Source of the DNA: JBGSOW01 sp041738875
Lineage (GTDB): Bacteria > Patescibacteriota > Dojkabacteria > CALFHW01
Direction: 5' to 3'
Assembly: GCA_041738875.1 (NCBI GenBank)
Contig: JBGSOW010000072.1
Coordinates: 1-17,116, forward strand
DNA: 17,116 bases
A program made the translations under genes and the position numbers. Below are positions 7,770-14,685 of the stretch, one piece after another. Every line of letters starts with the position of its first letter. Within the stretch, counting starts at the first letter, position 1. The notes beneath the pieces are model-generated. The model had not been told where the DNA came from and ran no database searches. It was given only the letters and a program-made list of their open reading frames with translations.

Positions 7770-9251
7770 ATGAAATCAATTTCTTTTGGATTGATGTCTT
7801 TTAGCTGGACCAAATTTACAATTCTATCTTTAATTATTATCGCTATAATTAAAGTAGCAACTCTCATCTTTTTGGGGGACGTGGATTTTGAAGCAGATAG
7901 CTATCTGCATTTTTTAGAGGCGAAAATTGTTTTAGAGAATATCCCGAACAATTTAGTCGTTGGGTTAAACGTCTGGTCTAAACCGTTATATACCTTTGTT
8001 CATGGATTCTGGCTAAGCTTTTTTACAAATCCACAGCTTATACATAGCCAAATTCTAAATATAATTTTCTCCTTTTTGATTTCGCTGCTAACCTACAAAA
8101 TTGGAAGCGAACTAAAACTAGAAAAAAAATATGCTTACCTTGCAGCAATCCTAAGTAGCATTGGTTTCCTTATGTTCAGATCCTCAATCACAGTGCTAAC
8201 TGAACCAGTATTTACACTAATATTCATTTCCTCCCTTTATCTGTGGCTAAAAGACAAATATTGGTTATCTGGAGCATTAATCGGATTATCAGTACTTGGA
8301 AGGATTGAAGCACTTCTGTTTGTTGCAATCTGGGGGCTATTCTATTTTTTCAAAAAAGGCGACAGAAATATCAACCCATTTAAAGGCGGCTTGAAAAATT
8401 ATTTGTATTTTATTTTAATTATTTCACCAACATTTATCTGGAACTTTATCGGTTTTCTTTATAGCGGGCGCCCCCTTTATCTTTTCAGTAACGGTTACCC
8501 AACTGAAGCAGGCGTATATGGTTACGGCCTACCTACCAACTACATCGAAGGTCTACTTGTGCAAGAAAGCATAACTACAGTTTTCGTATTAATTGGATTT
8601 TGCATCGCATTAGCTAGCTTGCAGCTTAATTCTAGACGTGAAATATTTTGGAAATTTTTAAAGAGTAACTGGGGATTTATCTCTACAATCATTTTGATAT
8701 TTACAGTTATACAAACAATTATTTATATGTTTGGCCTGTTTGGAACAGCAGGACTTATGAGATATTTTGTGATCATCATGCCACTACTTACACTTGTTGC
8801 TGCAAAAGTAGTTGCCAATTTACTAGAGAAAACTAATACCACGCCAATTGCCAAAACTTTAGTTGTTTTAGCTCTGTGTGCTGCTCAGCTACTCACTACA
8901 TTCTCGATTCTTAGAGCTGGTGGCCTCTACAAAGGCCTTGAAAATAGACCTAGCATCAGCAGTCAATATAGAGATATTTGGAGCGAACCAGAGATAAGTG
9001 CATTTTTGAAGTCGGAAAATATACTTTATACAAACAGACCTGAACTACTTTATTATTCTGGCAGAGATCTTAATAACGGAGTATTTACACTTGGGTTTGA
9101 CTCTATTCCCGAAGGTACGCTGATTGTGTTAGAACTAGACTGGCTAAAAAACCTTTCTGGTCTCACGCCACAGGATTTTGAAGAAAGATATGCTTACCAA
9201 AGAGTAGAAATCACAGGGGATTACGATCAACTAGTTGTTTATAGGAATTAG
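7770..9251 (+). CDS. GT-C fold membrane glycosyltransferase (GT39/PMT-like)
   Basis: A 493-residue polytopic membrane protein. A first helix (about 14-35) leads to an acidic external loop, GDVDFEADSYLHF, with the acidic pair E41/D43 expected of the GT-C family, which uses polyprenyl-phosphate sugars as donors. About ten hydrophobic helices follow to roughly residue 390. The last 100 residues form a soluble extracytoplasmic domain (ENRPSISSQYRDIWSEPEISAF onward). It probably glycosylates a protein or envelope glycan at the outer face of the membrane. Start 3 nt after the aminotransferase stop implies coupling; an alternative ATG at 7794 is possible. The stop codon lies within the loop of an 8-bp inverted repeat. 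Confidence 0.75.
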   Translation: MKSISFGLMSFSWTKFTILSLIIIAIIKVATLIFLGDVDFEADSYLHFLEAKIVLENIPNNLVVGLNVWSKPLYTFVHGFWLSFFTNPQLIHSQILNIIFSFLISLLTYKIGSELKLEKKYAYLAAILSSIGFLMFRSSITVLTEPVFTLIFISSLYLWLKDKYWLSGALIGLSVLGRIEALLFVAIWGLFYFFKKGDRNINPFKGGLKNYLYFILIISPTFIWNFIGFLYSGRPLYLFSNGYPTEAGVYGYGLPTNYIEGLLVQESITTVFVLIGFCIALASLQLNSRREIFWKFLKSNWGFISTIILIFTVIQTIIYMFGLFGTAGLMRYFVIIMPLLTLVAAKVVANLLEKTNTTPIAKTLVVLALCAAQLLTTFSILRAGGLYKGLENRPSISSQYRDIWSEPEISAFLKSENILYTNRPELLYYSGRDLNNGVFTLGFDSIPEGTLIVLELDWLKNLSGLTPQDFEERYAYQRVEITGDYDQLVVYRN

Positions 9252-9264
9252 TTAAGATTCCTAT
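9241..9264. repeat. 8-bp inverted repeat across the glycosyltransferase stop codon
   Basis: ATAGGAAT (9241-9248) pairs perfectly with ATTCCTAT (9257-9264); the TAG stop is in the 8-nt loop. A T-rich stretch begins about 15 nt later, so it is not a textbook terminator but could end or stabilise the transcript. Confidence 0.4.
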
Positions 9265-9388
9265 TCAACGGAATACGAAACTTTTGTTTTTCCTTTTGTG
9301 AATTCTATTTTTCCATTGTTATTTAGCTTTGCTTAATTTTCCTCCTGAGGTTATATTGTACTATTGTTTTAATTACTCGAACGCTGTA

Positions 9389-9841
9389 ATGAAAAAGCTT
9401 CAATTCCAGATCGAAATCAATGCTTCAAAAGAAGACGTGTGGGCTACATTATGGGAAGATAACACTTTCCGAGACTGGGCAAATATTATAGACGAAGGAA
9501 CATATATGGTCGGCGAAATGGTTGAAGGTAAGACCGTTAAGTTTATTTCAGGACCTACAGGTTATGGCGTGACGAGTTTTATAGATAAATTGGTCCTAGA
9601 AAAGTATGTGCTATTTAAACACATGGTCGACACAAAAGATAATGGTCAAAATGAACGTGCTAACCAATGGACTGGCGGAACTGAAAGTTATTCTTTAGAA
9701 GAAAAAGATGGAATTACAACTCTAACAATAATAACCGACGCTCCTGAAGAGCTTGAAGAAATGTTCAAAGAAAGAATCCCTAAAGTATTAGAGCGGATAA
9801 AAGCTTTGAGTGAGGTTGATTCAGATACTACAAATTTTTAA
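9389..9841 (+). CDS. SRPBCC/AHSA1-type START-fold protein
   Basis: A 150-residue soluble protein with the usual family layout. The first strand is KKLQFQIEINASKEDVWATLW, where a helix follows the conserved Ala-Ser-x-x-x-Val-Trp turn. A beta-rich middle then runs to a long C-terminal helix (APEELEEMFKERIPKVLERIKAL). The family binds hydrophobic ligands or acts as an Hsp90 co-chaperone-like domain; no specific role can be read. I chose the ATG at 9389 because the upstream 20 residues from a TTG at 9329 are not SRPBCC-like and the family starts right at MKKLQFQ. A run CCTCCTGAGG upstream is not a usable Shine-Dalgarno on this strand. A terminator-like hairpin follows. Confidence 0.8.
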   Translation: MKKLQFQIEINASKEDVWATLWEDNTFRDWANIIDEGTYMVGEMVEGKTVKFISGPTGYGVTSFIDKLVLEKYVLFKHMVDTKDNGQNERANQWTGGTESYSLEEKDGITTLTIITDAPEELEEMFKERIPKVLERIKALSEVDSDTTNF

Positions 9842-9906
9842 ACCACTTGTTGGGCTTATACAAATATACAAAATTAAATTGAAAAAGAGTTACTAATATA
9901 ATTTTG

Positions 9907-9933
9907 AACATATTACCTATGTTTTTTATTTTT
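9907..9933 (+). terminator. Intrinsic terminator after the SRPBCC gene
   Basis: AACATA (9907-9912) and TATGTT (9918-9923) form a 6-bp stem with a 5-nt loop, followed directly by a T-rich tract to 9933. The stem is AT-rich and weak but the tract is good. Confidence 0.5.
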
Positions 9934-9957
9934 AGAATAGACTATTTACTGTAATGG

Positions 9958-10746
9958 CTAAATCCTTAAAACTTGGGTAATCATCACATCAAATATATCT
10001 CTCTCGTTGCCGGTTGAGTCTGTTATACTAAATATCAATTTTTTCAGTTCGCCATCTGAAGTTGAATATTCTTTGTGAACCTTCAGAAGATAGAGATCTT
10101 CGTCACAAGTGATCTCGCTTGCCTTTCCTCCCAATAATCCAAAAGCCTCCTCATGGCTTGCAATAACAGTATCTTCACTGTGCAGGTTCTCTTTTTGAGT
10201 ATTATGCACTGGAATCTCAGAACTACTGCCATCTTTGTGCAAGAGTTTCCCATGGAAGCTATATCCGTCTTTTGTGTAAGACTCGTCTATCTCAATGCTA
10301 GCGAGTTCTTCAGGAAAAGGGTAAGTGTTCTGACACTCACTAACCACGTCATAGTGCTTAAGTTTTAGTGTAGTAACTCTATTTTGCCGATCTACGCCTT
10401 CTGGTAACTGCCAATCGGAATTAGCTAAGACAGTTAGATTCATCTCTTTTGCGAAATTCTGATCAGTCACTGCGAGCACTGGCATCAGAACAGCATGTGA
10501 ATTCTGGGCATATATCCTTCTCGAGTCAATTGAATCCAGCGAACCCAAGAATATAAGATTACCAACAACCAACAAGATAAAGAAAACTACGGCAACTCTC
10601 AGCACAGTGAAGTAGCTCCAAAAAGTACTGGCTAGGCTTGTATGAGTATCCTTTGCATGGCTTGACTCATCCAAAGCGGTAAATAGGAAATGTTTCTTAA
10701 GTCCCTTTGCAAATTCCAGATTATAATTCTCAAAATTGTTTTCCAT
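9958..10746 (-). CDS. Single-pass membrane protein, putative anti-sigma factor
   Basis: A 262-residue protein encoded 41 bp downstream of the ECF sigma factor gene on the same strand. Residues 1-48 are a short cytoplasmic part with an amphipathic start (LEFAKGLKKHFLFTAL). One transmembrane helix spans about 49-69, and the remaining 190 residues lie outside the cell. This is the classic layout of an anti-sigma factor: a cytoplasmic part holds the sigma factor and an external part senses the envelope. No zinc-binding ZAS motif (HxxxCxxC) is visible, so assignment rests on topology and position. The external part is beta-rich by eye and not recognised. A TATAAT 15 nt upstream of the ATG may give it extra expression. 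Confidence 0.65.
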   Translation of the reverse strand: MENNFENYNLEFAKGLKKHFLFTALDESSHAKDTHTSLASTFWSYFTVLRVAVVFFILLVVGNLIFLGSLDSIDSRRIYAQNSHAVLMPVLAVTDQNFAKEMNLTVLANSDWQLPEGVDRQNRVTTLKLKHYDVVSECQNTYPFPEELASIEIDESYTKDGYSFHGKLLHKDGSSSEIPVHNTQKENLHSEDTVIASHEEAFGLLGGKASEITCDEDLYLLKVHKEYSTSDGELKKLIFSITDSTGNERDIFDVMITQVLRI

Positions 10747-10761
10747 ATTTATTGAACACTA

Positions 10762-10767
10762 ATTATA
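10762..10767 (-). promoter_or_regulatory. Possible internal -10 box upstream of the putative anti-sigma gene
   Basis: TATAAT on the minus strand lies in the 41-bp gap after the sigma gene, 15 nt before the ATG. It would let the membrane protein be made independently of the sigma gene. No clear -35. Confidence 0.3.
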
Positions 10768-10787
10768 TAGTAGGTTTTGGTAGTCAT

Positions 10788-11315
10788 TTATTTCGATCTA
10801 TTTTTGTTAATAGCTTTTTTCAAACTCTTGAGCGCCCTTCTTTGTGTAGTCTTCACGTAATTCATATTTTTACCAAGAAGCTCCGCTATCTCCTGCAAGT
10901 TTAGTTTTTCCAAAAATCTCAACCGGACTATCTGAGATTGCTTGCGAGGCAGTTTATCTAAGACCAAAGTGATTTCCTCTTCTTGGGTAGGCAGCTCGAG
11001 ATTGTCATCAGTGTTATTGATTTCGCTAACTTTTTCGGCAATAATTTCTAAAGTCCCACTCTCAAAATAAGTGATAGGCAGCTCTTTTTTTTCCTTCAAA
11101 TAGTTGAAGTATTTGTTTCTCGCAATGCCGTACAGATACCTTTGGGGATTGTCATAATCTACACCATCCCTAAACATTTCTGCAAACGAGAGGAATGTTT
11201 CCCCCGTCAGATCCTCAGCTATTTCACGCTGTTGAAATTTATTGTAGAAAAACCTATATACCCCGTCCAGGTTATCATCGAACAATTTTGCTAAAAACTT
11301 TTTGTCTCCTTTCAT
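10788..11315 (-). CDS. ECF-type sigma-70 family RNA polymerase sigma factor
   Basis: A 175-residue sigma factor with only the region 2 and region 4 domains, as in the ECF group. Region 2 spans about 10-75, with AEDLTGETFLSFAE (33-46, core binding) and YLYGIARNKYFNYLK (60-74, -10 recognition). An acidic linker of about 80-112 follows. Region 4 is at 113-170, with LPRKQSQIVRLRFLEKLNLQEIAELLGKN and the recognition helix around MNYVKTTQRRALKSLKK. The next gene encodes a single-pass membrane protein that probably restrains it. The divergent neighbour is a surface FAS1 protein, a likely target. The ATG at 11315 has no Shine-Dalgarno. Confidence 0.88.
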   Translation of the reverse strand: MKGDKKFLAKLFDDNLDGVYRFFYNKFQQREIAEDLTGETFLSFAEMFRDGVDYDNPQRYLYGIARNKYFNYLKEKKELPITYFESGTLEIIAEKVSEINNTDDNLELPTQEEEITLVLDKLPRKQSQIVRLRFLEKLNLQEIAELLGKNMNYVKTTQRRALKSLKKAINKNRSK

Positions 11316-11320
11316 AGAAT

Positions 11321-11326
11321 AATGTA
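11321..11326 (-). promoter_or_regulatory. -10-like box TACATT, leaderless start of the sigma factor gene
   Basis: TACATT on the minus strand ends 5 nt before the ATG at 11315, the same spacing as the Clp gene. It overlaps one arm of the TACACC/GGTGTA inverted repeat. Confidence 0.35.
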
Positions 11327-11356
11327 CACCAATTTTTACTAATCAATAGAGGTGTA
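11325..11356. promoter_or_regulatory. Inverted repeat TACACC-N20-GGTGTA between sigma and FAS1 genes
   Basis: TACACC (11325-11330) and GGTGTA (11351-11356) are perfect inverted copies; extending each arm to ten bases gives eight matches. They lie in the divergent intergenic region and might be an operator, or paired recognition elements for the ECF sigma factor. Unproven. Confidence 0.3.
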
Positions 11357-11385
11357 ATTTAATTATCTCTAAATATTTTATTTTT

Positions 11386-11391
11386 TATACA
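11386..11391 (+). promoter_or_regulatory. Possible -10 box TATACA for the FAS1 gene
   Basis: TATACA ends 10 nt before the ATG at 11402, giving a leader of only a few bases. The -35 area (TTATCT, 17-bp spacer) is weak. If the ECF sigma factor drives this gene, the true element may differ. Confidence 0.35.
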
Positions 11392-11401
11392 ACAAGAAAC
11401 C

Positions 11402-12361
11402 ATGGAAAATAATTCTCAAAACAGCTTAGCAATCGGAGTTGTGGCGGTGATTTCAGTTATTATTTTAATTGTAGCTGGAGTGTTCCTCTCCCAAAATAAT
11501 CAACGAGAGGAATCTGAACCTAATCCAACATCTGAATCTACGATAACACAGACCGCTGTCAATACACCAGATTTATCGACATTAGTTGCTGCATTGACTG
11601 AAGCAGGACTGGCCGATACATTCAACGCTTCAGGTAATTATACCGTGTTTGCACCAAATAATAATGCATTTAGCGAAATCCAATCAACTGTTGACCAGCT
11701 ATTAGCTGCCGACGACAAATCAGCACTAACAGATGTATTACAGTACCACGTGATTGACTCAGTGGTATTTTCACGCGAGCTGAGGGCAAAGCAAACTGTG
11801 ACTACACTTTCAGGTGATGAATTAGTAATTAGGTCAGTTGGTGGAGCAGTTTACGTAAACGGAGCAAGGGTTGTCACAGCAGACGTACTTGCTAGCAACG
11901 GCGTTGTGCACATTATAGATCAGGTCTTAGTACCAAATACTTTTGGCAATATCGCTGAAACTGCCCAAGAGAACAGTAACCTATCTACTCTGGTAGCAGC
12001 GGCCTCAGCAGCAGATCTAGTTGGTGCTCTCTCAGATGAGACAGCAAATTACACAGTATTTGCGCCGACAAACGCCGCTTTTGCTGACATTCAGTCTACA
12101 GTGGATTCTCTACTTGCAGCAGAAGATAAGTCAGCACTTGTGGGAGTACTTCAGTACCACATCGTGAATCGTGAAGTATTTGCTAGTCAGTTAAGCGATG
12201 GTCAAGTCATAACTACACTCTCAGGCGAGACATTGACTATCAATATTTCTGGTGGATCAGTTACATTAGTTGGTGAGGATAGCACAGCTACTGTAGTTAA
12301 TGCTGACATATTGACTACAAATGGTATTGTACATGTAATAGACACAGTACTCCTCCCTTAA
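11402..12361 (+). CDS. Membrane-anchored protein with two fasciclin (FAS1) domains
   Basis: A 319-residue surface protein. Residues 9-29 form an uncleaved-looking N-terminal membrane anchor, followed by a Ser/Thr/Glu-rich spacer (30-52). Two tandem FAS1 domains follow, about 54-178 and 192-319. Each has the FAS1 hallmarks: YTVFAPN (80-86) and YTVFAPT (217 onward) for the first box, LQYHV and LQYHI for the YH motif, and NGVVHIIDQVL and NGIVHVIDTVL at the end. The two copies are closely alike (IQSTVDQLLAADDKSAL versus IQSTVDSLLAAEDKSAL), pointing to internal duplication. FAS1 domains mediate adhesion or ligand binding outside the cell. It is divergent from the ECF sigma gene and converges on a small secreted protein across a hairpin. 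Confidence 0.9.
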   Translation: MENNSQNSLAIGVVAVISVIILIVAGVFLSQNNQREESEPNPTSESTITQTAVNTPDLSTLVAALTEAGLADTFNASGNYTVFAPNNNAFSEIQSTVDQLLAADDKSALTDVLQYHVIDSVVFSRELRAKQTVTTLSGDELVIRSVGGAVYVNGARVVTADVLASNGVVHIIDQVLVPNTFGNIAETAQENSNLSTLVAAASAADLVGALSDETANYTVFAPTNAAFADIQSTVDSLLAAEDKSALVGVLQYHIVNREVFASQLSDGQVITTLSGETLTINISGGSVTLVGEDSTATVVNADILTTNGIVHVIDTVLLP

Positions 12362-12409
12362 TTCATAAGAATAGGGAAGTAGCAATAGGTCGTATAGTGT
12401 CGTAAAGAC

Positions 12410-12441
12410 AAACAGGCTGGGTTGAAAAACCCAGCCTGTTT
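12410..12441. terminator. 14-bp perfect hairpin between convergent genes, probable bidirectional terminator
   Basis: AAACAGGCTGGGTT (12410-12423), loop GAAA, AACCCAGCCTGTTT (12428-12441). It is the strongest hairpin in the window, with a GNRA loop on the + strand. It lies 48 bp after the FAS1 stop and 7 bp after the stop of the convergent gene. No long T-tract follows on either strand: on + the next bases are mostly A, on - they are GTCTTTAC. Confidence 0.65.
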
Positions 12442-12448
12442 AAAAAAC

Positions 12449-12805
12449 CTACAAAGCGAAGTCAGCGAAACTATTTTCTATATCTAGATCAGATACTTCA
12501 GTTTGTATTGTATTGGAAATTTGATCAATCTCGTTATAAAGCTCCCTATAATCAGCTATATTGAAACTAGTGCTTTCGCCCTCATCATCATTAGAAATAG
12601 TCTCCTCTGAATTTTGCTGCCTTGTTTCTATATTCCTCTCACGAATCTGATTAATTTCTTGTTGACGCTGTTCTCTGCTTTGCTGGATATTTTGTTCTGT
12701 CTCTTTACTACTATCTTGAGCATATACTTTTGCTACTTGTGGAGATAAAATTAATCCAGTTATCGTCAGCGTGAAAATCGCTAGCGCAATTCGAAGTTTA
12801 TTCAT
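12449..12805 (-). CDS. Small secreted Gln/Glu/Arg-rich protein
   Basis: A 118-residue protein with a clear signal peptide: basic MNKLR, hydrophobic 6-21, and a likely cleavage after VYA at residue 29. The mature 89 residues are hydrophilic. The stretch at about 33-70 is rich in Gln, Glu and Arg with heptad-like spacing (IQQSREQRQQEINQIRERN), probably helical or coiled-coil; an acidic Ser/Asp segment and a final amphipathic part follow. No cysteine and no known family. It lies convergent to the FAS1 gene and shares its terminator hairpin. A TATAGT (12826-12831) and GAGGCGG lie upstream of the ATG, one of the few possible ribosome sites in the window. Confidence 0.7.
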   Translation of the reverse strand: MNKLRIALAIFTLTITGLILSPQVAKVYAQDSSKETEQNIQQSREQRQQEINQIRERNIETRQQNSEETISNDDEGESTSFNIADYRELYNEIDQISNTIQTEVSDLDIENSFADFAL

Positions 12806-12825
12806 AAATATTAAATACCGCCTCT

Positions 12826-12831
12826 ACTATA
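12826..12831 (-). promoter_or_regulatory. -10 box TATAGT for the small secreted protein gene
   Basis: TATAGT on the minus strand, 20 nt before the ATG at 12805, gives a short leader containing GAGGCGG. The -35 is not convincing. Confidence 0.35.
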
Positions 12832-12960
12832 AGATTCGTAAAGGGGTTACAAAGAATGTTTATTAATTAATGATTTTCAAGACAAAGAAGTACGCTTAAA
12901 GCAATTAGCAAAGAGTCAATTAAAAAGAATTTAGCAAACCTGATTCATGATGTGGATTTC

Positions 12961-13323
12961 CTAGCTTCTTAGGATTTTCTCCATCACCTTGCCTTTTGCC
13001 AATTCGTCCACGAGTTTATCTAGGTAGCGAACTTGTTTCGTTAGCGCGTTATCGATTTCTTCAATTCTGTAGCCGCAGATTACGCCTTTAATCTGCTCGG
13101 CGTTTGGATTTAGTTTTGCTCGTTCGAAAAAAGTTGCGAATGTGGCTTCTTCTTTTATTAATTCTTGCAGTTGTTTGTCACCAAAACCAGTTAGCCAATT
13201 AATAACTTCGCTCAATTCTTCGTTTGTCCTGCCTTTAGCTTCAACTTTTCTAACGTAATGCGGGTAAACTTCAGAGATAGTCATTTTTGCCATGCGCTCG
13301 TTGTGTTCTGGTGTTATTTTCAT
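12961..13323 (-). CDS. DUF2200 family protein
   Basis: A 120-residue protein matching DUF2200 along its full length, including the family start HNERMAKMTISEVYPHYVRK, the KGRTNEELSEVINWLTGF segment, and the FFERAKLNPNAEQIKGVICGYRIEEI block. Molecular function of the family is not established. Its ATG sits 1 nt after the stop of the DUF1801-like gene (TAACATG), so it is the last gene of a coupled three-gene operon. Soluble, no signal peptide. Similar small proteins are widespread and often moved between bacteria. Confidence 0.85.
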   Translation of the reverse strand: MKITPEHNERMAKMTISEVYPHYVRKVEAKGRTNEELSEVINWLTGFGDKQLQELIKEEATFATFFERAKLNPNAEQIKGVICGYRIEEIDNALTKQVRYLDKLVDELAKGKVMEKILRS

Positions 13324-13324
13324 G

Positions 13325-13717
13325 TTATTTTAACCTCTCTAATTTTCCTTTTCTTTTAATTAGATTTTTATAATCCCACTTAATCTCTTTTGATTTTTTT
13401 AGCCATCTTTTTAATTCATTAGCGTCCACTTCGTTTAATGACGTGTATGTGGCTGATGCGTCTTTGAATTTACCTGTGCCAATTTTAAGTTTTTCTTCAT
13501 CGAAATCTGCGCCACTCCAAAACATTAAACGTATACCTTCTTTTAATTTACTATACCCGACAGTCGGGTTGCCATCCAAAAACCAAACAGGATGTCTGTG
13601 CCAGATCTTATTTTCCGCTTCAGTAAGTTCACTATCAATCGACTCCGCGAGCATATCACAAATCTCTTTATCCCCTGGCTCTTGGTTGTCGTTGTAGTCT
13701 TGGATTTCTTTTTTCAT
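13325..13717 (-). CDS. DUF1801-like protein
   Basis: A 130-residue soluble protein resembling the DUF1801 group (YdhG/iron-chaperone-like fold). It shows an N-terminal helix, the conserved IWHRHPVWFLDGNPTVGYSKLKEGIRLMFWSG core and a Lys-rich helical C-terminus. I place the start at the ATG at 13717, because the 21 extra residues from the longest frame (13780) overlap the end of the DUF1697 gene and are not family-like. This leaves a 20-nt gap to DUF1697 upstream and 1 nt to DUF2200 downstream. Function is unknown. Confidence 0.75.
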   Translation of the reverse strand: MKKEIQDYNDNQEPGDKEICDMLAESIDSELTEAENKIWHRHPVWFLDGNPTVGYSKLKEGIRLMFWSGADFDEEKLKIGTGKFKDASATYTSLNEVDANELKRWLKKSKEIKWDYKNLIKRKGKLERLK

Positions 13718-13737
13718 ATATTTGTAGTTATTGTTAG

Positions 13738-14271
13738 TTAATCTGATAATTTTTCTTGTATTTTTCTTACAGTATTGCAATTTCGAATTGTCATATTTGC
13801 ATATATATCAGTTCCGACTAATTTCATCATTCCACTTTGTGATACATTTTTCTTATCTACCTTCCAGATCAATGCACCCTGCACATATCTAACATCATCA
13901 ATCTCCGGCTTAATTGGAAGCCGCTCTAACACTGACTGGTCATCGTATTTCTCCCATAAAAACATCACATCACATTTCATCTCGCTGTCATTTACCCATT
14001 GTGAGGGGATTGAATCAGTAAGCACATCTATGTAATTCTTGTTTTTAATAAGCACTCTTATTTCAAGACCAAACTCATCTTTTATAAGTTTTTCAAGCAC
14101 CCTTGTAATCGCAGGTTCCGATTTAGTAGAAAAGAAAAGTATGTTACCACTATTGATATACGTAGTAACTTCCTTAAAGCCCGCATTATGCATTGCTTTA
14201 GTAAGCTGTTTCATATCAACTTTATTTTTGCCACCAACATTTATTCCTCGAAGCAGTGCAACATATTTCAT
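13738..14271 (-). CDS. DUF1697 family protein
   Basis: A 177-residue protein with the DUF1697 signature start MKYVALLRGINVGGKNKVDMKQL, then TTYINSGNILFFST and the end KLVGTDIYANMTIRNCNTVRKI. It is of full family length. The family is soluble and functionally uncharacterised. It is the first gene of the DUF1697-DUF1801-DUF2200 operon. A TAAGAT (14278-14283 on the minus strand) lies six bases before the ATG, giving another leaderless start. Confidence 0.9.
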   Translation of the reverse strand: MKYVALLRGINVGGKNKVDMKQLTKAMHNAGFKEVTTYINSGNILFFSTKSEPAITRVLEKLIKDEFGLEIRVLIKNKNYIDVLTDSIPSQWVNDSEMKCDVMFLWEKYDDQSVLERLPIKPEIDDVRYVQGALIWKVDKKNVSQSGMMKLVGTDIYANMTIRNCNTVRKIQEKLSD

Positions 14272-14277
14272 AATTCT

Positions 14278-14283
14278 ATCTTA
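14278..14283 (-). promoter_or_regulatory. -10-like box TAAGAT, leaderless promoter of the DUF operon
   Basis: Minus-strand TAAGAT, four of six consensus bases, six nt before the ATG at 14271. No clear -35. Confidence 0.4.
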
Positions 14284-14672
14284 CCCCAAAACGGAAATAG
14301 ATGCAGGGGAGCTTTGTGATTATTTGTTCTCAGTGTGGTTTAGAAAAATTTTGTCTTTGGTGACCCTACCGGGACAACTATCGAACCAATTGTACCTTTG
14401 GATCAGTCAGTTTGGCAAGGTCTTTAGACAGATTTTTGAAGAACAGAATATACTACCCGTTCAAATAAACTACTCAGTGGCGTAGTGTTTTCTAGTTTGG
14501 ATATGAATTTAGGAAGTGATTAATCGCAATTTGATTGATCGGCTAATGCTTAAATTATATAATTCTTCTAACTATTGACTGTAATTATGCAAATACAAAG
14601 GTATGATTTTCAGGCCATGTGTTTTTTAGTTTGTAGAAAATGCACAGGAGCGAAATAGCAAATTCTATTTGT
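14284..14672. other. Long intergenic region with a possible coding remnant
   Basis: About 400 bp lie between the divergent DUF1697 and PIG-L genes, the longest such gap in the window. On +, 14291-14485 is open in one frame for 64 codons up to a TAG and gives protein-like sequence (DYLFSVWFRKILSLVTLPGQ and FGKVFRQIFEEQNILPVQ), but has no ATG of its own and the frame continues only as a shadow of DUF1697. It may be a decayed gene end or chance. From 14486 the DNA is AT-rich with stops in all frames. TTGACT (14575-14580) and TATGAT (14602-14607) are 21 bp apart, too far for a normal promoter. Confidence 0.4.
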
Positions 14673-14678
14673 TAGATT
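14670..14678 (+). promoter_or_regulatory. Extended -10 (TGTTAGATT) of the PIG-L gene
   Basis: TG at 14670-14671 is followed by one base and TAGATT, the extended -10 arrangement. The ATG at 14686 comes seven bases later. The in-frame TTG at 14677 overlaps this box and is therefore an unlikely start. Confidence 0.45.
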
Positions 14679-14685
14679 GAATAAA

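Noticed and set aside
9341..9350. CCTCCTGAGG as a ribosome binding site or rRNA fragment
   Set aside because: It is the anti-Shine-Dalgarno sense on this strand, and the surrounding bases do not match a 16S 3' end.
9329..9388. TTG start adding 20 residues to the SRPBCC protein
   Set aside because: The added residues are not family-like; the SRPBCC first strand begins right after the ATG at 9389.
14039..14290. Forward open frame antisense to DUF1697
   Set aside because: It is the reverse shadow of a clear DUF1697 gene; only the part past 14291 is kept as a weak remnant.
14575..14607. Promoter TTGACT...TATGAT upstream of PIG-L
   Set aside because: The 21-bp spacer is too long, and an extended -10 lies much closer to the start.
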